The position numbers and the translations under genes are program-made. Source: an uncultured Clostridiaceae bacterium (GTDB lineage: Bacteria; Bacillota; Clostridia; TANB77; CAG-508). Taken from it: a stretch of 12,155 bases of DNA. Positions within the stretch are counted from its first letter, which is position 1; each line of letters begins with the position of its first letter. The notes under the pieces are model-generated. The model searched no databases, was not told the DNA's origin, and was given only the letters and a program-made list of their open reading frames with translations. Below are positions 1 to 6,720 of the stretch, piece by piece. Location: the NCBI GenBank assembly GCA_958417695.1, contig CATZDQ010000029.1, forward strand, positions 1-12,155. Direction: 5' to 3'.

Positions 1-708
1 TAAATCTACTTGATAGGTATCTACAAAGTATAATGCTTCTTCTTCTCCACTGATGGCTCCAAAAGAAACTTCTTTACCATTTTCTATTTTGTGTGGTTTA
101 TTACGATAATCTTTTCTAACCATAATTCTACAATTCGCATCATTCCAGTCAAATCCATGTTCTTGGGTATAGTTGTCTAAAAATTCTTCAAAACGTTTGT
201 GGTTATTGATGGTTGTAAAAACGATTTGGTAGTTTTCGTCTAATAAAGTAATATGACAGTCACCAATTGAAAAGGCATATAATTGATTATTCACTATTCT
301 TCCGCCTACCGCTTCACAGCAGTAATAATCTTCTTTTATATAATCAATTATTCTGTCTTTGTTTAATTTTGCTACTGCTTCATTTGCTTTCTCCACTGCT
401 TTTCTAATTACTTCTTTATTAATTTGTTCTTCTGCTTTGTTTTGAATTTGCTCAACGAAAGTCTTTGCTGTCACTCTTGCGGCTTCATAGGCACCACTAG
501 GATTTGGATAACTTTTTACCCATTTAATAGTTTCCTCTTTGGTCTTAGGATAGGGTACCGCTTGTCCATAGATATTATCTCTTGTTACACCATCTGCTAC
601 ACAGAAACTATTTTCTTCTACTTGATAAGCGTCTTCTGCTACAGGTGCTAGTCCATATTTTGTAAAAATACTATTATCAAACATTTTAGCAAATTTTAGT
701 TTGAACAT
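1..708 (-). CDS. PP2C-like protein phosphatase, C-terminus outside window
   Basis: Probable PPM/PP2C-family Ser/Thr phosphatase: 236 residues are visible and the frame runs open through the window edge. An AED motif (residues 25-27) leads to ADG (38-40), matching the family's NED...DG metal-binding start. IGDC (148-151) followed by a short hairpin resembles the family's GDS strand. FGAISGEEEALYF (217-229) resembles the strand pair before the second metal-site Asp, which would lie beyond the edge. The stretch 86-118 is Lys/Glu/Ala-rich and probably helical. No signal peptide or membrane segment is seen, so it is likely cytoplasmic. The start is set by GGAGGAG at 714-720, 5 nt from the ATG. It follows the glycosyltransferase stop by 16 nt and is probably cotranscribed with it. 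The family call rests on short motifs only. ADGVTRD is not the usual DGMGG, so this would be a divergent member or a metal-binding relative without activity. Its target is unknown. Confidence 0.62.
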   Translation of the reverse strand, partial: MFKLKFAKMFDNSIFTKYGLAPVAEDAYQVEENSFCVADGVTRDNIYGQAVPYPKTKEETIKWVKSYPNPSGAYEAARVTAKTFVEQIQNKAEEQINKEVIRKAVEKANEAVAKLNKDRIIDYIKEDYYCCEAVGGRIVNNQLYAFSIGDCHITLLDENYQIVFTTINNHKRFEEFLDNYTQEHGFDWNDANCRIMVRKDYRNKPHKIENGKEVSFGAISGEEEALYFVDTYQVDL

Positions 709-713
709 TGCTA

Positions 714-720
714 CTCCTCC
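714..720 (-). promoter_or_regulatory. Shine-Dalgarno of the PP2C-like gene
   Basis: GGAGGAG on the minus strand, 5 nt before the ATG ending at 708. It fixes the start of the edge-truncated gene and lies in the short gap after the glycosyltransferase stop. Confidence 0.8.
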
Positions 721-724
721 TATT

Positions 725-1819
725 TTATTCTTGATATTCTTTATCATGTTGTGAAATATTTTGATACATTTCTGCATCTGGTCTAGACATATCTTCTTTA
801 ACTTGTTTTGGTAGATAACTTCTAATATCACGAACGATTTCACAATAGTTGATGGCATCATTATACTTTTCTTGTATAATTTTTTCTACAATCATTTGTT
901 GTGCTCTTTGGCAAGCTGGTACTTTTAAGCTTTCGCTTAAGCAGTAAAACCATCGCATTTCTTTTAGCACTTCTACTTTTTCTTCATAACTTAATACTTC
1001 TGAATCAATAAATTTATATAACATGTATGACATGTTCTTGGCATAGGTATAACGGTAGAATGCTAATTGGCCTTTTTCTTTAAATTCTTCATAAATCGCT
1101 TTATAAGCTGTATTGATTCCTTCAAAATATCCTTTTGAACGCATATGAGAAACAGATGCCCCTTTATGGCTATCAATTTGTCTATAACAATACATAATAT
1201 GTGGTATATAATACGCGGTTTTTGAATTTAAGAAACATCCATTAACAAAGTAAGCATCTTCTGCTGGTACTCCTTCTAGAAATTGTATATGGTGTTTTTG
1301 TACAAAGTCTCTTCTATAGATTTTATTACAAGAAGAACCATTTAACACAAAGAAGGATTTCGTATAGTCTCTAATATCTAATCTAAATTCTTGGTATTTT
1401 TGCGTGTTAAAGATTGGTTTTTCCCATAGAGTTCCGTCTTCATCGGTATTAATATAGTTGGCTATTATAAAGTCTGCTTGTTTATTTTCAATCGTATCAT
1501 ACATGACTTGTATGGCATCTTCTGGGTAAAAATCATCAGCATCTGCAAACATTAAGTACTTTCCATGTGCTAATTCCATCCCCTTATTTCTAGCAGTTCC
1601 TGCAATTTTATGATTCTTGTCCAATTTTACAGAAATGAAATTTTCATATTTTGCTGCATAGTCATCCATGACGTCTCTACTGTTATCTGTTGAACAATCG
1701 TCTACCATTATCACTTCTATTTTGTGATAGTCAAATGTTTGGTGAATAATCGATTCTAATAAGTCCCCTAGATACTTTCCTGCATTGTAAACTGGTATTG
1801 TAATTGTAATTTCATACAT
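725..1819 (-). CDS. family 2 (GT-A) glycosyltransferase
   Basis: Inverting-type GT2 sugar transferase of 364 residues, likely cytoplasmic or membrane-peripheral, adding a sugar from a nucleotide donor to a glycan acceptor. The N-terminal Rossmann-like half carries ITIPVYNAG (residues 6-14), VDDCSTDNS (39-47), the GTARNKG donor-site region (74-80) and the DADD metal/nucleotide motif (93-96). PAEDAYF (186-192) fits the catalytic-base ED region. The C-terminal third is helical and charged with no clear membrane span. An in-frame ATG 39 nt further upstream (1858) is rejected because it overlaps the -10 box of the promoter at 1849-1877, whereas the chosen ATG has AGGAGG 8 nt upstream. It is transcribed apart from the LCP gene before it and probably together with the PP2C-like gene after it. 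The family is secure. Donor and acceptor cannot be read from the sequence. Confidence 0.93.
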   Translation of the reverse strand: MYEITITIPVYNAGKYLGDLLESIIHQTFDYHKIEVIMVDDCSTDNSRDVMDDYAAKYENFISVKLDKNHKIAGTARNKGMELAHGKYLMFADADDFYPEDAIQVMYDTIENKQADFIIANYINTDEDGTLWEKPIFNTQKYQEFRLDIRDYTKSFFVLNGSSCNKIYRRDFVQKHHIQFLEGVPAEDAYFVNGCFLNSKTAYYIPHIMYCYRQIDSHKGASVSHMRSKGYFEGINTAYKAIYEEFKEKGQLAFYRYTYAKNMSYMLYKFIDSEVLSYEEKVEVLKEMRWFYCLSESLKVPACQRAQQMIVEKIIQEKYNDAINYCEIVRDIRSYLPKQVKEDMSRPDAEMYQNISQHDKEYQE

Positions 1820-1827
1820 GTGTTTTG

Positions 1828-1833
1828 CCTCCT
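1828..1833 (-). promoter_or_regulatory. Shine-Dalgarno deciding the GT2 start
   Basis: AGGAGG with an 8-nt spacer to the ATG ending at 1819. It argues against the longer in-frame start at 1858, which lies at or before the predicted transcription start. Confidence 0.85.
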
Positions 1834-1848
1834 TTTTATCTGCCACAT

Positions 1849-1877
1849 AGTATATCATATACTGTAAAATTTTTCAA
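1849..1877 (-). promoter_or_regulatory. extended -10 sigma-A promoter for GT2/PP2C unit
   Basis: On the minus strand, TTGAAA (1872-1877), a 17-bp spacer and TATACT (1849-1854), with TG one base before the -10 (TGATATACT). Predicted transcription start is about 1842, giving a leader of roughly 20 nt that is almost entirely the ribosome-binding region. Confidence 0.8.
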
Positions 1878-1922
1878 ATGAATATTTTCTTAATTTATTT
1901 TTTAGGTTTTTTTCTTAATCAT

Positions 1923-1954
1923 AAAGAGATATACCTTTTAAGATATATCTCTTT
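1923..1954 (-). terminator. candidate hairpin terminator after the LCP gene
   Basis: A perfect 11-bp inverted repeat (arms 1923-1933 and 1944-1954, 10-nt loop) begins 25 nt past the LCP stop. The stem is AT-rich. On the minus strand it is followed only by UUUAU, a poor U tract. The plus-strand side has a better run of T. Its position between two transcription units supports a terminator, but strength is doubtful. Confidence 0.45.
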
Positions 1955-1979
1955 TTCTCTATATTTGCTATTTCAACAC

Positions 1980-2807
1980 TTAGTTTTTATCTTCTAAACG
2001 TTTGCATTCTTGTTTCGGTGCTATACAATTTTGTGGATTTTTAAAGCTAAGATACCAGCTCATGCCATTTCTATCGGTTTGATTTTGTTTGTTTCTTTGC
2101 TCTAATTCATCATATGTTTTGGTAATATGTTTAGATTTAATACCTGTTACCTTCGAGGTTTCGTCAATATAATTGTTAATATAGTTGATTTCTGACTGTT
2201 CAATTTTAATACTTACGCCTCCTAATGCATTGACAGCTTCTGCGACTAAGTCAAAGTTAACCGTTACAAATTCTTTTATGTTTAAATCTAAGTTAGTGTT
2301 TAGTGTACTAATGGCTAATGGTGCTTCTCCATATGAATACGCATGTGTAACTTTGTCTAATCCATGTCCTTCTATTTGTAAATAGGTATCACGATATACG
2401 GATAATAATCTGACTTCTTTTGTCTGGTTATTAATACTAGCAATAATGATACAATCACTTCGATTACCTTTTCCTAGATTATCATCTCTACTGTCGACTC
2501 CAAATAGCGCAATATTACGATAACCAGATAGTTTTTGGGCTACTTCTTCTGAAATGTCTAGGTCTTCTTCTTTTATATCGACTTGTTGCATCTTCCCTAA
2601 CTTATCCGCCATATACCAGTATGCACCACCAACTACGCCACCTAAAATGATAATTAATATAAGCATAATGACACCAAATATTTTTAGCCCTTTATGTTTT
2701 TTTTGCTTTGGCTTTTTATTACGCATAGTTGATTGTTCTTGTCTTTCTTCATAATTTCTTCTTTTTGGTCTGTCTTCTCTACTATCTGCTGCATGTTTTG
2801 CTCCCAT
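1980..2807 (-). CDS. LCP (LytR-CpsA-Psr) family protein with atypical, probably truncated C-terminus
   Basis: LCP enzymes transfer lipid-linked glycopolymers to peptidoglycan on the outer face of the membrane. Visible parts: a basic, charged cytoplasmic tail (1-42), one membrane span (43-66), then the LCP core with ALFGVDSR (100-107), GNRSD (114-118), LLSVYRDT (134-141), DKVTHAYSYG (151-160) and FVTVNFD...NALGGV (180-198). These supply the family's first polyprenyl-phosphate and metal-binding Asp/Arg residues. After about residue 230 the expected NGxQALAYxRIR and RTERQR segment, which holds the later conserved arginines, is absent. Instead there is a polar tail ending at 275, short for the family. 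Start: ATG after AGGAGG. It lies 24 nt after the small membrane protein. A nearby alternate frame contains a fragment resembling TERMQTF, hinting at frameshift decay. It may be inactive. Confidence 0.82.
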   Translation of the reverse strand: MGAKHAADSREDRPKRRNYEERQEQSTMRNKKPKQKKHKGLKIFGVIMLILIIILGGVVGGAYWYMADKLGKMQQVDIKEEDLDISEEVAQKLSGYRNIALFGVDSRDDNLGKGNRSDCIIIASINNQTKEVRLLSVYRDTYLQIEGHGLDKVTHAYSYGEAPLAISTLNTNLDLNIKEFVTVNFDLVAEAVNALGGVSIKIEQSEINYINNYIDETSKVTGIKSKHITKTYDELEQRNKQNQTDRNGMSWYLSFKNPQNCIAPKQECKRLEDKN

Positions 2808-2831
2808 TCTTTTTCCTCCTTTGGTTCTATG

Positions 2832-3173
2832 TTACACTTTTGACCAGAACCAATCTAAGCTATTATCTATACTTTTCTTTTTATTTGCCTTTGTTTCTAT
2901 ATCATCAATCCATAAATAACAGAAAAATGAAATTAGAATAAAGGCAAAGTCTACTGCTATACTAAATGCAATAGTTGCAGTTAACCCTTCAATTGTGCTA
3001 TCTATAAAATAGAATTCAATAGCATGTCCTACTAATAAAGTTAGGAAAACTAATAACATAATACAAGGGAAAATGCTCTTTTTTGTTTCCTTTCCTAATA
3101 AGATTACTAGAACAAATAATACTAGTGCTAGTAAAATAGATACGGGATTTGTAAAATTAATTAATGGCGTCAT
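2832..3173 (-). CDS. small integral membrane protein, function unknown
   Basis: A 113-residue protein that I do not recognise. It is mostly hydrophobic: spans are likely near residues 10-27, 33-54 and 64-88, with a short acidic loop (WIDD, 88-91) and a basic tail ending in a Trp-rich stretch. It has no cleavable signal peptide and no catalytic motif. The ATG follows GGAGG with a usual spacing. It is the first gene of a two-gene unit with the LCP protein 24 nt downstream, behind the promoter at 3223-3250. The position between the CpsB-type phosphatase and an LCP protein suggests an accessory role in glycan export or attachment, but that is context only. Confidence 0.8.
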   Translation of the reverse strand: MTPLINFTNPVSILLALVLFVLVILLGKETKKSIFPCIMLLVFLTLLVGHAIEFYFIDSTIEGLTATIAFSIAVDFAFILISFFCYLWIDDIETKANKKKSIDNSLDWFWSKV

Positions 3174-3222
3174 TTGTGTGCCTCCTTCATATTTTTTTCT
3201 TTTGCTTTTTTCTTATTCTTTT

Positions 3223-3250
3223 ATTATAACATATTCTTTTTATATTTCAA
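3223..3250 (-). promoter_or_regulatory. extended -10 promoter for the small membrane protein/LCP unit
   Basis: TTGAAA (3245-3250), a 16-bp spacer and TATAAT (3223-3228), preceded by TG one base upstream. The -35 begins 12 nt past the cpsB stop and no terminator is seen between, so the unit is probably also reached by read-through from cpsB. The leader to the ATG at 3173 is about 40 nt and rich in A and G. Confidence 0.8.
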
Positions 3251-3261
3251 TAACCTATATT

Positions 3262-4035
3262 TTATTTGCTAAAAAATTTTGTAAACCATTTTTCTTTATA
3301 GGACATTGGGCTTGGTATATCTATAGCTTCATCTTGAAGTATTTTCTGTGGATTTATAGTAGATAACATGGTATAGGCTTCTTCTCCTATCCATTTTTGT
3401 ATTTCATGCGTAGCTTCCTCTATTTTTAAGTAGATATGTTTTGGTATATGGACATCCGTGCCTAGTAAATGTACCATTTGATGTTCTAGTAAAATTTTGA
3501 CAGTTTCTTTGCAAGTTTTTCCATATTGTCCTAGAACACTTCCATAATTCGCTTGCAATAAGACACCATCTTCTATGAGTGGAATTAGTTTGTTTGGGTC
3601 TTTTTGTACCCACCCATATCTTTCAGGATGTGCAATAACTGGAATTTTTCCTGCTGATAAAATTTGATATACCACTTCTGTTAAATTAACACATTCTGTA
3701 TTCATTGGTAATTCAAATAACACGTAACGTGTTTGGTTTAAAGTGCTAGCTTTTTTGGTATCCATTAATGTCAGGATATCTGACGTTATATAAATTTCAT
3801 TTCCTGGATAGATTTGTATATTAACGCCTTCTTTTCTTAATTGCTCTTTTATACTTTCTATTTTTTCTAAAATGGATATGGTTTCTACTTCATAGTAATC
3901 TTCCATATAATGTGGTGTTAGGATAACATCTGTAAAGCCTACTTTTTGTGCTTCTTTTAACATTTCTACAGAATCTTCTATTGTTTTAGCGCCATCATCT
4001 ACATCAAATACAATATGACTATGTACATCTACCAT
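3262..4035 (-). CDS. cpsB: CpsB/YwqE-type tyrosine-protein phosphatase (PHP family)
   Basis: Metal-dependent phosphotyrosine phosphatase of 257 residues that dephosphorylates the partner BY-kinase and so controls capsule/EPS assembly; cytoplasmic. PHP metal ligands in order: DVHSH (3-7), DVDDGA (11-16), TPHY (40-43), PGNEIYIT (77-84), AHPERY (135-140) and GTDVH (192-196). Length and motif order match CpsB/YwqE. The ATG at 4035 is 3 nt past the kinase stop and its GGAG-type site lies inside the end of the kinase gene, so the two are translationally linked. It is the third gene of cpsC-cpsD-cpsB. In streptococci the phosphatase gene precedes the C and D genes, so the order differs here. All metal ligands seem present and activity is expected. 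Confidence 0.95.
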   Translation of the reverse strand: MVDVHSHIVFDVDDGAKTIEDSVEMLKEAQKVGFTDVILTPHYMEDYYEVETISILEKIESIKEQLRKEGVNIQIYPGNEIYITSDILTLMDTKKASTLNQTRYVLFELPMNTECVNLTEVVYQILSAGKIPVIAHPERYGWVQKDPNKLIPLIEDGVLLQANYGSVLGQYGKTCKETVKILLEHQMVHLLGTDVHIPKHIYLKIEEATHEIQKWIGEEAYTMLSTINPQKILQDEAIDIPSPMSYKEKWFTKFFSK

Positions 4036-4038
4036 CTC

Positions 4039-5019
4039 TTATTCTTCTCCTTTTTTTAGCTTCTCCTTTTCCTCATGAATGTAATCGTTCATTTGTTTCA
4101 ATAATTCTGCTGGTGTTGGTTCTACTCCTGTTGTACGATTTTCTTTTTGTTCTTTAGACATATCTTTTTCAAAATCATAAATGGTAGATTTTGGCGTATT
4201 GCCTTCTTTATTTTGTCTAATGACTTCCTTTGCTTTGGCACGTACATTTTCTTTGTTATGGTCAATTTTAATTTGTTCTTCTTGTTTGCTAATGATTTCT
4301 TTTTTCGTTTTTAAATTTGTGTTTCCTGAATTACCATAATAATAAGTCGTGTAATATTCTTTTTGCGTTACTGGCATTTTATTAATCACTACCCCTGCAA
4401 TTTTTCCACCAACATTTTCAATATCTTTTTTTACCTTTTCTAGGTCATCCATTTTGGTTTCTTTATAGGCTGTTACAATTAAAGTGGTATCTACATATCT
4501 AGAAATAATAATAGCATCCGTTACTAAATTACTTGGTGTACCATCATAAATAACTAAATCACATACTTGCTCTAAAGTATTCATGGCATTTACCATCTGT
4601 TCTGAAACTAATAATTCTGATGGGTTTGGTGGAATGTTTCCTGCTGGTATTAAGTATAGATTTTTTACTTCTGTCTCACGTATATAGGATAATACATTAG
4701 GATTACTATCTTCTCCATTAGAGTTAATACCGGATAAGAAATTAGATAGGCCTGGTGCAGGTGCTACACCAAATATAGAAAATTGTCTTCCCTTTCTCAT
4801 GTCACAGTCTACTAGAATCACTTTCTTACCGGCTTGTGCAAAGGCAACTGCTAAGTTAGAGGTAATCCAGCTTTTTCCTTCTGATGGTGAAGTACTAGTT
4901 ACTAGTAAAGATTTTAATCCCTTTTTGGTATTCATAAATTGTATATTGGTTCTTAATGTTCTAAAAATTTCTGAAATAGGAGATTTTGGGTCTCTATAGG
5001 TTATGACTTCTTTTTTCAT
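4039..5019 (-). CDS. cpsD: CpsD/CapB-type bacterial tyrosine kinase (BY-kinase) with long C-terminal tail
   Basis: Cytoplasmic P-loop tyrosine autokinase of 326 residues that works with the CpsC membrane protein. The N-terminal EIFRTLRTNIQF (17-28) is the oligomer-forming EIxRxLRTNI motif. Walker A is SPSEGKSW (45-52; K49), Walker A' is ILVDCDMRKG (68-77) and Walker B is DLVIYD (154-159). The usual DTPP after Walker B reads DGTP here. A tyrosine cluster at 222-228 (EYYTTYYYG, five Tyr) is the autophosphorylation site. Family members usually end soon after that cluster, but this one continues for about 98 residues of Lys/Glu-rich, low-complexity sequence with two more Tyr (281, 313). The start overlaps the cpsC stop by 1 nt (TAATG), with GGGAGG upstream. 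The kinase family is clear; the role of the tail is unknown. Confidence 0.94.
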   Translation of the reverse strand: MKKEVITYRDPKSPISEIFRTLRTNIQFMNTKKGLKSLLVTSTSPSEGKSWITSNLAVAFAQAGKKVILVDCDMRKGRQFSIFGVAPAPGLSNFLSGINSNGEDSNPNVLSYIRETEVKNLYLIPAGNIPPNPSELLVSEQMVNAMNTLEQVCDLVIYDGTPSNLVTDAIIISRYVDTTLIVTAYKETKMDDLEKVKKDIENVGGKIAGVVINKMPVTQKEYYTTYYYGNSGNTNLKTKKEIISKQEEQIKIDHNKENVRAKAKEVIRQNKEGNTPKSTIYDFEKDMSKEQKENRTTGVEPTPAELLKQMNDYIHEEKEKLKKGEE

Positions 5020-5747
5020 TATCTTTTTCCTCCCTTGCTCATTTTAGTAAAACTAGTATCAAAATCACATAGTGGAATAGAAGTAAGAACCGATAATCCG
5101 ATTTTCTTTTCCACGTCTTCTTTATTTTTAACAGATGTGTCTAACATATTGGCTATTAGTGCATAAATAACGGCTATAACCACCCCTATAAAAGCAAAGA
5201 TAACTAAGTCTTTTAGGTGATTGACGTTGTATGGTGAAGTAGGCACTTCTGCTTTGTCCCATACTTGTACATTGTTAATGTTATATACGCCATTGGCTAC
5301 TTTTTCTATAAAAATATCTGCTATTTCACTAGCAATTCTTTGTGCTACTTCTGGTTTTACATCTGCTACGGTAATTTTAATTAAATCTGTATCTTTTACA
5401 GCGCTAACTGTGATATTGTTTTTCAAGTCGGCTTCTGTCTTTTGAATTTTCAAGTTACTAATAACTTCGCTTAAAATATTTTTACTTTTTATTAATTCTG
5501 TATAAGTAGATACTAATTTTTGATTTAAAGTAAGGTCTGTTGTAGTAATCGTATCTCCGCTATTATTGCCTGTTGAACTTGTAGAAGATTTTGCTAAAAT
5601 AATGGTGGTTGCTGATTGGTATTTGGGTGTTACAAAGATATAAGAGTAGATAACACCTATGACTATAAAGATAGCCACTATCACTAGGATATATAGTCTT
5701 CTACTCCAAAATATATTTAGTAATTCTTTTAAATCTAATTCTTCCAT
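5019..5747 (-). CDS. cpsC: CpsC/CapA-type chain-length regulator (Wzz family)
   Basis: Membrane protein of 242 residues that controls polysaccharide polymerisation and activates the CpsD kinase. An N-terminal amphipathic start (MEELDLKELL) leads to span 1 (18-39). An external domain (40-178) with a Ser/Thr/Asn-rich stretch (53-72) and helical segments follows. Then come the Pro-containing AEVPTSPYNVN (167-177) before span 2 (179-199), and a cytoplasmic tail with LDTSVKNKEDVEKKIGLSVL that would contact the kinase. This is the standard Wzz plan without a fused kinase. The Shine-Dalgarno (GAGAGG) is unusually far, about 13 nt, from the ATG; no better start exists. It is the first gene of its unit, about 32 nt downstream of the predicted transcription start, and its stop overlaps the cpsD start by one base. 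Confidence 0.93.
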   Translation of the reverse strand: MEELDLKELLNIFWSRRLYILVIVAIFIVIGVIYSYIFVTPKYQSATTIILAKSSTSSTGNNSGDTITTTDLTLNQKLVSTYTELIKSKNILSEVISNLKIQKTEADLKNNITVSAVKDTDLIKITVADVKPEVAQRIASEIADIFIEKVANGVYNINNVQVWDKAEVPTSPYNVNHLKDLVIFAFIGVVIAVIYALIANMLDTSVKNKEDVEKKIGLSVLTSIPLCDFDTSFTKMSKGGKR

Positions 5748-5785
5748 GTTTTTCTTTCTTCCTCTCGTTTATTTTTATCTGTCTT

Positions 5786-5815
5786 ATTATATCGAATATC
5801 CTATACTTTTGGCAA
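5786..5815 (-). promoter_or_regulatory. sigma-A promoter of cpsC-cpsD-cpsB
   Basis: TTGCCA (5810-5815), an 18-bp spacer and a perfect TATAAT (5786-5791). Predicted transcription start is about 5779, giving a leader of about 32 nt before the cpsC ATG. Confidence 0.78.
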
Positions 5816-5860
5816 GTGCTTTTCCTATTTTCTTTCATGTTTTTTAACTATTTTTTTCCA

Positions 5861-5903
5861 AAGAAAAACCACCTAGAAATATAGTGGTTCCTAGGTAGCT
5901 TTT
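5861..5903 (-). terminator. intrinsic terminator after the cohesin gene
   Basis: On the minus strand CTACCTAG (5891-5898) pairs with CTAGGTGG (5869-5876), an 8-bp stem with one G-U pair that would be a C-A mismatch on the plus strand, so the minus direction is favoured. The loop has 14 nt and UUUUUCUU follows. A-tract pairing with the U tract can extend the stem. An alternative AACCAC/GTGGTT stem overlaps it. It separates the cohesin gene from the cpsC promoter. Confidence 0.85.
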
Positions 5904-5917
5904 TTATTATTTTTCTA

Positions 5918-6652
5918 CTATTTTAGTGGAATAGAACGATAACGAATATAAGCTATAATACCAATTCCTAAAATAACTATAAAACCAAAGACCATTCCAA
6001 GGCCACTTCCAGTTTGTGGAATTGTCGTAGCTGCTTGTGTTTTATCTTTTGGGTCTACTTTTACTGGTTCTACAGTTATATTACTGGCTGTATTGGTTTG
6101 GGTAGTAATGTTGGTATTAACAACAACATTTACAGGAATATTATTTGTGTTTTGTGTATCATCCTTATTTTCTTGTGTTTGATTGGCTAATAAAGTATAA
6201 GTCATGGTTTGATTAACACTGGACTCTTTAGTTCCATCTGAAATAATTAAATTACTAACACTTACTTTTGTTGTTTTAGCAGTTGCTCCACTTTTCAATT
6301 TTAGGCTAATTTGTGCTATATTGGTATTGGCTTTTGCTTTTTTTGTGGTAGATAAAAATTTACCTGTGGCAGGTTCATAATCTGGTGTTTCCCAATCATT
6401 TAAAGCGGTAATGGTTGCACTTTCAAATACACTTTTATCATAGCTTAAGGTTCCTTCATAGCCTAAAATACCATCTGCATTATAGTCACCTAATTTCAAA
6501 TAAATAGTAACGGTTGTTTGATTTTTTGCTATTTGTGTACTGCTTGTCTCTACCTTTACATTAAAATCACTTGCTGCCTCTACCGTGTAAGAATTCACTA
6601 TTATCATACAAACCAATAATAAAATTATTAAAAATATTATCTTCTTTCTCAT
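5918..6652 (-). CDS. sortase-anchored cohesin-domain surface protein
   Basis: Secreted wall protein of 244 residues. The signal peptide spans residues 1-27 (MRKK, hydrophobic core, cleavage near VEAA-S). A cohesin-type beta-sandwich (about 28-155) follows, with SDFNVKVE, VTIYLKLGDYNADGI, YEGTLSYDKSVFE and NIAQISLKLKSGATA, which match the VxVxL, FTLSYDPSVLE and ItFkvksgA landmarks of cohesins. Next is an Asn/Thr/Gln-rich linker (156-209), then IPQTG (211-215), a membrane span (216-236) and a short basic tail, the usual sortase sorting-signal layout. The start at 6652 is chosen because AGGAG lies 5 nt upstream and gives a clean signal peptide; the in-frame ATG at 6688 lies at the predicted transcription start. 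It has its own promoter and terminator. The neighbour upstream ends in a dockerin, so a direct binding partner is likely. The cohesin call is from motifs and is good but not certain. Confidence 0.83.
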   Translation of the reverse strand: MRKKIIFLIILLLVCMIIVNSYTVEAASDFNVKVETSSTQIAKNQTTVTIYLKLGDYNADGILGYEGTLSYDKSVFESATITALNDWETPDYEPATGKFLSTTKKAKANTNIAQISLKLKSGATAKTTKVSVSNLIISDGTKESSVNQTMTYTLLANQTQENKDDTQNTNNIPVNVVVNTNITTQTNTASNITVEPVKVDPKDKTQAATTIPQTGSGLGMVFGFIVILGIGIIAYIRYRSIPLK

Positions 6653-6656
6653 AATT

Positions 6657-6662
6657 ACTCCT
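6657..6662 (-). promoter_or_regulatory. Shine-Dalgarno deciding the cohesin-protein start
   Basis: AGGAGT ending 4 nt before the ATG at 6652. It selects the start that gives a normal signal peptide and rejects the in-frame ATG 36 nt further upstream. Confidence 0.8.
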
Positions 6663-6692
6663 ATCTCATATATAATTTCAAATAACAAATAA

Positions 6693-6720
6693 ATTATATA
6701 AGATTGAAGTTTTTTGTCAA
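6693..6720 (-). promoter_or_regulatory. near-consensus promoter of the cohesin gene
   Basis: Perfect TTGACA (6715-6720), a 16-bp spacer and perfect TATAAT (6693-6698), the best match to consensus in the window. Predicted transcription start is about 6686, with a leader of about 34 nt. An interrupted inverted repeat (see 6715-6744) overlaps and flanks the -35. Confidence 0.85.

Noticed and set aside
424..651. 75-residue plus-strand frame
   Set aside because: Antisense to the PP2C-like gene, whose start, ribosome-binding site and motifs are convincing.
1820..1858. Longer N-terminus of the glycosyltransferase (13 extra residues)
   Set aside because: Its ATG overlaps the -10 box and precedes the predicted transcription start; the internal ATG has an ideal AGGAGG.
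1923..1954. Regulatory RNA structure rather than terminator
   Set aside because: A simple AT-rich hairpin without further conserved-looking structure; position after the LCP stop favours a weak terminator.
3073..3366. 97-residue plus-strand frame spanning the promoter region before the small membrane protein
   Set aside because: Phe/Tyr-rich shadow of two minus-strand genes and the AT-rich gap; no Shine-Dalgarno or family resemblance.
3404..3613. 69-residue minus-strand frame
   Set aside because: Out-of-frame reading inside cpsB, where the correct frame has all PHP metal motifs.
6653..6688. Longer N-terminus of the cohesin protein (12 extra residues)
   Set aside because: It would start at the predicted transcription start without a ribosome-binding site and would spoil the signal peptide.
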